Source of the DNA: CAYOBW01 sp964402115 | GTDB lineage: Bacteria; Verrucomicrobiota; Kiritimatiellia; UBA8416; CAYOBW01 | DNA: 17,765 nucleotides | Reading direction: 5' to 3' | Assembly (NCBI GenBank): GCA_964402115.1 | Contig: CAYOBW010000140.1 | Span: 1-17,765, forward strand | Shown: in pieces, positions 15,510 to 17,765 of the stretch | Layout of the letters: the number at the start of each line of letters is the position of its first letter | Position numbering within the stretch: the stretch's first letter is position 1 | The notes under the pieces: model-generated | Seen by the model: the letters and a program-made list of their open reading frames with translations, nothing else | Told to the model about the DNA's origin: nothing | The model's database searches: none | Made by a program: the position numbers and the translations under genes

Positions 15510-15812
15510 ATGGTGAAGCCGCACGATAGACTACGGGAGTGCACCGGGTTCAATTGGGACGAGGGCAACGTCACAAAGAACTGGGAGACGCATGACGTAT
15601 CGGAAGCGGAATGCGAGCAGGTGTTCTTCAATCGTCCCTTGGTGGCAAGTCGCGATACCGGACATTCGGAGATGGAAACCCGATTCTACGTTCTTGGGCG
15701 AACGGACAGCGGCCGCCTGCTGTTTGTGGCATTCACAATCCGGCACGATAAGGTCCGAGTAATCTCGGCGCGGGATATGACCCGCGCCGAAAGACTGAGA
15801 TACCAGCAATGA
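15510..15812 (+). CDS. brnT: BrnT-family type II toxin
   Basis: This 100-residue protein is a predicted ribonuclease toxin with the RelE-like BrnT fold (PF04365), which stops growth by cutting RNA until neutralised by its antitoxin. The family pattern is visible: FNWDEGNVTKNWETHDVSEAE (F14, W16, D17, N24, H28) for the usual FEWDxxKxxxNxxKHGVSFEEA, VFFNRP, the central RFYVLGRTDSGRLLFVAFTIR, and the C-terminal RVISARDMTRAERLRY (83-98). Length is typical. ATG 15510 is supported by a promoter whose expected start site falls on this codon; a GTG follows directly at 15513. The stop overlaps the antitoxin start by ATGA. As in brnTA operons, toxin precedes antitoxin, contrary to most type II pairs. 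The gene is less GC-rich than the minus-strand genes to the left, in keeping with acquired DNA. Confidence 0.88.
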   Translation: MVKPHDRLRECTGFNWDEGNVTKNWETHDVSEAECEQVFFNRPLVASRDTGHSEMETRFYVLGRTDSGRLLFVAFTIRHDKVRVISARDMTRAERLRYQQ

Positions 15813-16081
15813 AGAAACACCTTCCAACATTCAAGAACGAAGCGGAAGAACGTCGCTTCTGGCAAACGCACGATTCCTCCGCGTACGTCGATTGGTCGGC
15901 GGCCACGGCAGTCATCATGCCGAAGTTGAAGCCCAGTACGCGGAGCATCTCGATCCGGTTGCCGGTGGCCATGGTCGATGAACTGAAGGTTCTCGCGAAT
16001 AAGCGAGACGTTCCTTACCAATCGCTCCTCAAGGTCTTCCTCTCGGAGCGCATTGAGACGGAGCTTCAGACGGCCAAATGA
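15809..16081 (+). CDS. CopG-type (BrnA-like) antitoxin
   Basis: This 90-residue protein is the predicted antitoxin: it should bind and block the BrnT toxin and repress the shared promoter. The N-terminal half carries the pattern FKNEAEERRFWQTHDSSAYVDW (8-29), typical of the CopG_antitoxin family PF12441, probably the toxin-binding part. Residues about 46-83 (SISIRLPVAMVDELKVLANKRDVPYQSLLKVFLSERI) form a ribbon-helix-helix DNA-binding domain: a basic strand then two helices. The start overlaps the toxin stop (ATGA at 15809-15812), so translation is likely coupled; only a weak GAGA precedes it. Both PF12441 and BrnA proteins are ribbon-helix-helix antitoxins found beside BrnT; the FWxxHD motif makes PF12441 the better fit. 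Confidence 0.87.
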   Translation: MKKHLPTFKNEAEERRFWQTHDSSAYVDWSAATAVIMPKLKPSTRSISIRLPVAMVDELKVLANKRDVPYQSLLKVFLSERIETELQTAK

Positions 16082-16160
16082 CCGGACTGTCAACGCCGCT
16101 TTGAAAGTGATCTTCTTCAGCCGCTATGGAAATGACCGTATACTTCATCTTCTTCCGGCG

Positions 16161-16260
16161 GAACCGCAGAATACCCAACCGCAGAATGTCGAAGGAAAGC
16201 AGGCCGTCACGGATCCCAACCTTCGACATTCGGAGGTCAGCATTCGTCAATCTGCGGTTC
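16161..16260. repeat. 100-nt nested palindromic element
   Basis: Outer arms GAACCGCAGA (16161-16170) and TCTGCGGTTC (16251-16260) are perfect complements. Inner arms GAATGTCGAAG (16184-16194) and CTTCGACATTC (16221-16231) are too. The element is exactly 100 nt between its ends and could fold as a hairpin with an internal loop. A second CCGCAGAAT word sits at 16180-16188. The layout resembles a small non-autonomous mobile element or intergenic repeat unit. No target-site duplication is obvious. Confidence 0.65.
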
Positions 16261-16351
16261 ATGGCCAAACCGGCGAATTCGGGAACTTTCACGGCGGCGT
16301 CCACACTCAGATGCGCCCCTTCGAGCCTCCGCCCGCCGTTTTGCCTTGAGA

Positions 16352-16423
16352 CTCCACCCCAGGAGTTCTAGTTTCCGCCTTGCTAACGGGGGGTGGAGGG
16401 CAGTATTCGTCACCTCCACCCCC
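16352..16423. repeat. Competing GC-rich stems
   Basis: GGGGGTGGAGG (16389-16399) pairs perfectly over 11 bp with CCTCCACCCCC (16413-16423) across 13 nt. Its GGGGTGGAG core (16390-16398) can instead pair with CTCCACCCC (16352-16360) upstream. The two foldings exclude each other. No T-tract follows, so I do not call it a terminator. It immediately precedes the second 77-nt repeat. Confidence 0.5.
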
Positions 16424-16426
16424 TCC

Positions 16427-16503
16427 GTAGACGCCCCGGCAGTCCCTGGCCCTTGGCCGGGCCTGTGACTTCCGACATGGACGTCTATAGGACAGACGTT
16501 CGC
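16427..16503 (+). repeat. 77-nt dispersed repeat, copy 2
   Basis: This is the second copy of the element at 14768-14844, of equal length and about 86% identical. It ends 4 nt before the first ATG of the lipoprotein gene and on the same strand. Here its 3' part contains a perfect stem, ACGTCT-ATAGGAC-AGACGT (16481-16499), which copy 1 lacks. Because the two copies face their nearest genes in opposite senses, a dispersed element is more likely than a dedicated regulator, but this copy must lie in or before the leader of the lipoprotein mRNA. Confidence 0.75.
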
Positions 16504-16507
16504 GGAA

Positions 16508-16891
16508 ATGATGAAAAGGGCACCACAGATTCTTGCGGCGGGGCTCGTGGCGTTATCTGTGTCTGGATGCGGGACCATGATGCGACCGGTGATGAAGGAC
16601 GACAACGTGCGACTCTATCCGGCCACGCGGTTCGATGCCGAATTCATAGGATCGGCCCTTGTTGGCAAGCCAGTCCTTGGAATGGACTCGGAGGGCGGAT
16701 GGGAGCCACTCAACCGCGTCGTCTGGAGTTCCGCGCAACTCGTTTGTGGGCTCGTGGACCTTCCCATCTCGCTCGTCATTGACACTGTTTGCTTCCCATA
16801 CGATTTGTGGACAAGGAAAGAGGTCACCGCGAACCCCACATCGGAAGGTATTCGCCGCCCCGTGGACGGGTCGCCGAGCCCTTCAATGTGA
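16508..16891 (+). CDS. YceK/DUF1375-like lipoprotein
   Basis: This 127-residue protein is a predicted lipoprotein. The signal peptide (MMKRAPQILAAGLVALS) ends in a lipobox VSGC with the lipidated cysteine at C21; the next residues are G and T, so retention in the inner membrane by Asp+2 is not expected and an outer-membrane position is likely. The family pattern of YceK/YidQ (PF07119) is clear: SGCGTMM..., RLYPATRFDAEFIG, and LVDLPISLVIDTVCFPYDLW near residues 82-101. E. coli YceK is shorter (about 75 residues); the insert here lies between the YPATRFD and DLP segments. Function in the family is unknown. Two ATG codons are adjacent (16508, 16511) and neither has a well-spaced ribosome-binding site; only CGGAA touches the start. 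It is followed 22 nt later by a secreted-protein gene. Confidence 0.82.
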   Translation: MMKRAPQILAAGLVALSVSGCGTMMRPVMKDDNVRLYPATRFDAEFIGSALVGKPVLGMDSEGGWEPLNRVVWSSAQLVCGLVDLPISLVIDTVCFPYDLWTRKEVTANPTSEGIRRPVDGSPSPSM

Positions 16892-16913
16892 CCGTACAGA
16901 GAGCAGGATGAGC

Positions 16914-17387
16914 ATGAAGGAGCTATTTAGCATTGCCATGATGCTCTTGGCTTGTGTCGTCGCGGCAGTTGACGCACCTGAAGCCTATCCGGTCATCTTT
17001 GCTGACCGGCAACATGACCCCATGTACGTAGCTAACCCCATTCCATACAGCATCCCTCCCGGTCAGGGAGTCATCATCAATTTCAGCAAACACAAGTTCA
17101 AGAAGACCTCCCATCTTCCCGAACGCTCACCAGACAGGCTTACGGTTCTGATCGGTCGGGATGAGCACTACGTGCTGAACATCACAAACTGGAATGATCG
17201 TGTCACCTTGGATGCGACAACGCTCAAGGGATTTCGTGGTTTTGCGAAAGGAAGAACTGTGGTGCTCTATATTGGGTTCGAGCTCATGTCGCTTCCTGGA
17301 TCGAAGCCCATCGCATCAACGATCTGGGCTTGTCGCATCAATGTTGAGGAGGAATCTGCGAACAAGGTGCAGCAGGATACTCGGTGA
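16914..17387 (+). CDS. Small secreted protein of unknown function
   Basis: I do not recognise this 157-residue protein. It begins with a Sec signal peptide (MKELFSIAMMLLACVVAAVDA), with likely cleavage near A19-D22; LLAC at 11-14 is a marginal lipobox. The mature part looks beta-rich and soluble, with an IIINFS-type strand, a basic KHKFKKTSH patch, LTVLIGRDEHYVLNITNWND, TVVLYIGFELMSLPGSKP and a final ACRINVEEES strand, which would suit a small beta-sandwich. ATG 16914 is chosen because AGGA lies 5 nt upstream; ATG 16908 is in frame and would add two residues. It follows the YceK-like gene by 22 nt, so both are probably one transcript delivering envelope proteins. The stop codon lies within a hairpin. 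The frame continues open upstream, but that part overlaps the lipoprotein gene and is not used. Confidence 0.65.
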   Translation: MKELFSIAMMLLACVVAAVDAPEAYPVIFADRQHDPMYVANPIPYSIPPGQGVIINFSKHKFKKTSHLPERSPDRLTVLIGRDEHYVLNITNWNDRVTLDATTLKGFRGFAKGRTVVLYIGFELMSLPGSKPIASTIWACRINVEEESANKVQQDTR

Positions 17388-17403
17388 AACCCGCGGTTTC
17401 ACC
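17383..17403 (+). terminator. Hairpin spanning the stop codon
   Basis: GGTGAAAC (17383-17390) and GTTTCACC (17396-17403) form a perfect 8-bp stem around CCGCG. The TGA stop of the preceding gene (17385-17387) lies in the left arm. There is no T-tract, so it is more likely an mRNA-stabilising or attenuating hairpin than a full terminator. Confidence 0.35.
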
Positions 17404-17437
17404 TCGATCCTGAGCACATTCCTTGTGCAGAGAAACG

Positions 17438-17765
17438 ATGACGAGAATACGGCACATCGGGTGGGGGTTGGTGCTGACCATGATTGTTGTCAGTCTCGGG
17501 TGGCGCACCCGCGTCGACTATCTCTCCTGTCAGGGCTGTCACAGCCGCAAGGCCGTGACAGCGCGTAGTATATTCGGCATCCCAGTCCAACGCAGCGAAC
17601 TCGCACTACCTCCCGGAGAGAACGCCGCCTGTACGCACGACTGGTGGCGGTACGGCCGGACGGAATACTACGGCCCCTTCGGAATCTTCACCAAGTCAGT
17701 TTCCAGTAAACCAAAGGAATTCAAAGAAGGCCCGAACAAAGCCTCGGAGGCGACTTCGGAACCCG
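17438..17765 (+). CDS. Membrane-anchored CxxCH protein, cut at the window edge
   Basis: The frame opens at ATG 17438-17440 and stays open to the end of the window, giving 109 codons so far; the C-terminus lies outside. The product starts with a short basic segment (MTRIRH), then a single membrane helix (about 7-21, WGLVLTMIVVSLGW) followed by an arginine-bearing stretch. Next comes YLSCQGCHSRK with C31, C34 and H35, and later CTHDWW with C65 and H67. CxxCH is the binding motif of c-type haem, but the second Cys/His pair and small size would equally suit a zinc site, as in short Verrucomicrobia-like membrane proteins with a CxxC...H-W pattern that I recall only vaguely. It begins 50 nt after the preceding stop and may belong to the same transcript. 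Function unknown; no clear ribosome-binding site is seen. Confidence 0.6.
   Translation, partial: MTRIRHIGWGLVLTMIVVSLGWRTRVDYLSCQGCHSRKAVTARSIFGIPVQRSELALPPGENAACTHDWWRYGRTEYYGPFGIFTKSVSSKPKEFKEGPNKASEATSEP

Larger units (their letters stand above)
16082..16507. other. Gene-free interval of palindromic repeats
   Basis: These 426 nt contain no convincing gene. They hold a nested 100-nt palindrome (16161-16260), competing GC-rich stems (16352-16423) and the second copy of the 77-nt repeat (16427-16503). A loose promoter-like pair, TTGAAA (16101-16106) and TATGGA (16125-16130) with an 18-nt spacer, could serve the lipoprotein gene or the repeats. I see no T-rich terminator for the toxin-antitoxin operon. 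Confidence 0.55.

Noticed and set aside
14898..15524. 208-codon minus-strand frame ending in CHPERSEGSP-like sequence
   Set aside because: It runs over a known type of palindromic repeat and the hairpin-rich block; there is no domain, and this peptide is a classic false product.
16053..16349. 98-codon plus-strand frame over the repeats after the antitoxin
   Set aside because: It overlaps the antitoxin end and is made of the nested palindrome; no ribosome-binding site or motif.
1..17765. CRISPR arrays, tRNA, rRNA, insertion sequence or phage genes
   Set aside because: No regularly spaced identical repeats, no tRNA-like cloverleaf ends and no transposase, integrase or phage motifs were found on reading both strands.

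Overview
The window is GC-rich bacterial DNA. Eight genes lie on the minus strand between about 0.33 and 14.7 kb, and five shorter plus-strand genes lie between 15.5 kb and the right edge. Secreted glycoside hydrolases of families GH127, GH10 and GH2, a lectin-like secreted protein, the remnant of a GH29 fucosidase and many intergenic palindromic repeats suggest a free-living polysaccharide degrader. A member of the PVC group (Verrucomicrobiota, Kiritimatiellota or Lentisphaerota) is my best guess. This is inferred from style of content; no rRNA or other phylogenetic marker is present.

Minus strand, in transcription order. A GH127 beta-L-arabinofuranosidase (14676-12220), a CBM-bearing GH10 xylanase (12212-10539) and a MrfA/YprA-type DEAD-box helicase (10518-7732) are separated by only 7 and 20 nt and look like one transcript: two enzymes for arabinoxylan-like polymers followed by a DNA-repair-type helicase. 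After a 137-nt gap with a possible promoter come a GH2 beta-mannosidase or glucosaminidase-like enzyme with a C-terminal discoidin domain (7594-4430), a secreted chitobiase-C/Ig/LamG protein (4351-3128) and a TIGR01212/YhcC-type radical SAM protein (3107-2169). A pair of inverted REP-like hairpins (2058-2127) separates these from an N-terminally truncated GH29-like gene (2038-1268) and a thymidylate synthase of the methanogen/archaeal type (1237-329). The first 328 nt hold only palindromic repeats.

Right side. The interval 14677-15509 has no convincing gene. It contains a 77-nt dispersed repeat, a large CHPERSEG-type inverted repeat and a roughly 350-nt stretch dense in nested hairpins on the minus strand that could be a structured RNA. 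It is followed by a BrnT toxin/CopG-type antitoxin operon with a near-ideal promoter placed so that the toxin mRNA would be leaderless. Next are 426 nt of repeats, including a second copy of the 77-nt element that stops 4 nt before a YceK-like lipoprotein gene, then a small secreted protein of unknown function, and finally a membrane-anchored CxxCH protein cut by the window edge. The right-hand genes are short, on the opposite strand and visibly less GC-rich, which fits an accessory region.

Most confident calls: the GH127, GH10, GH2, helicase, radical SAM, thymidylate synthase and toxin-antitoxin genes. Least certain: the structured-RNA idea, the promoters and the status of the GH29 fragment.
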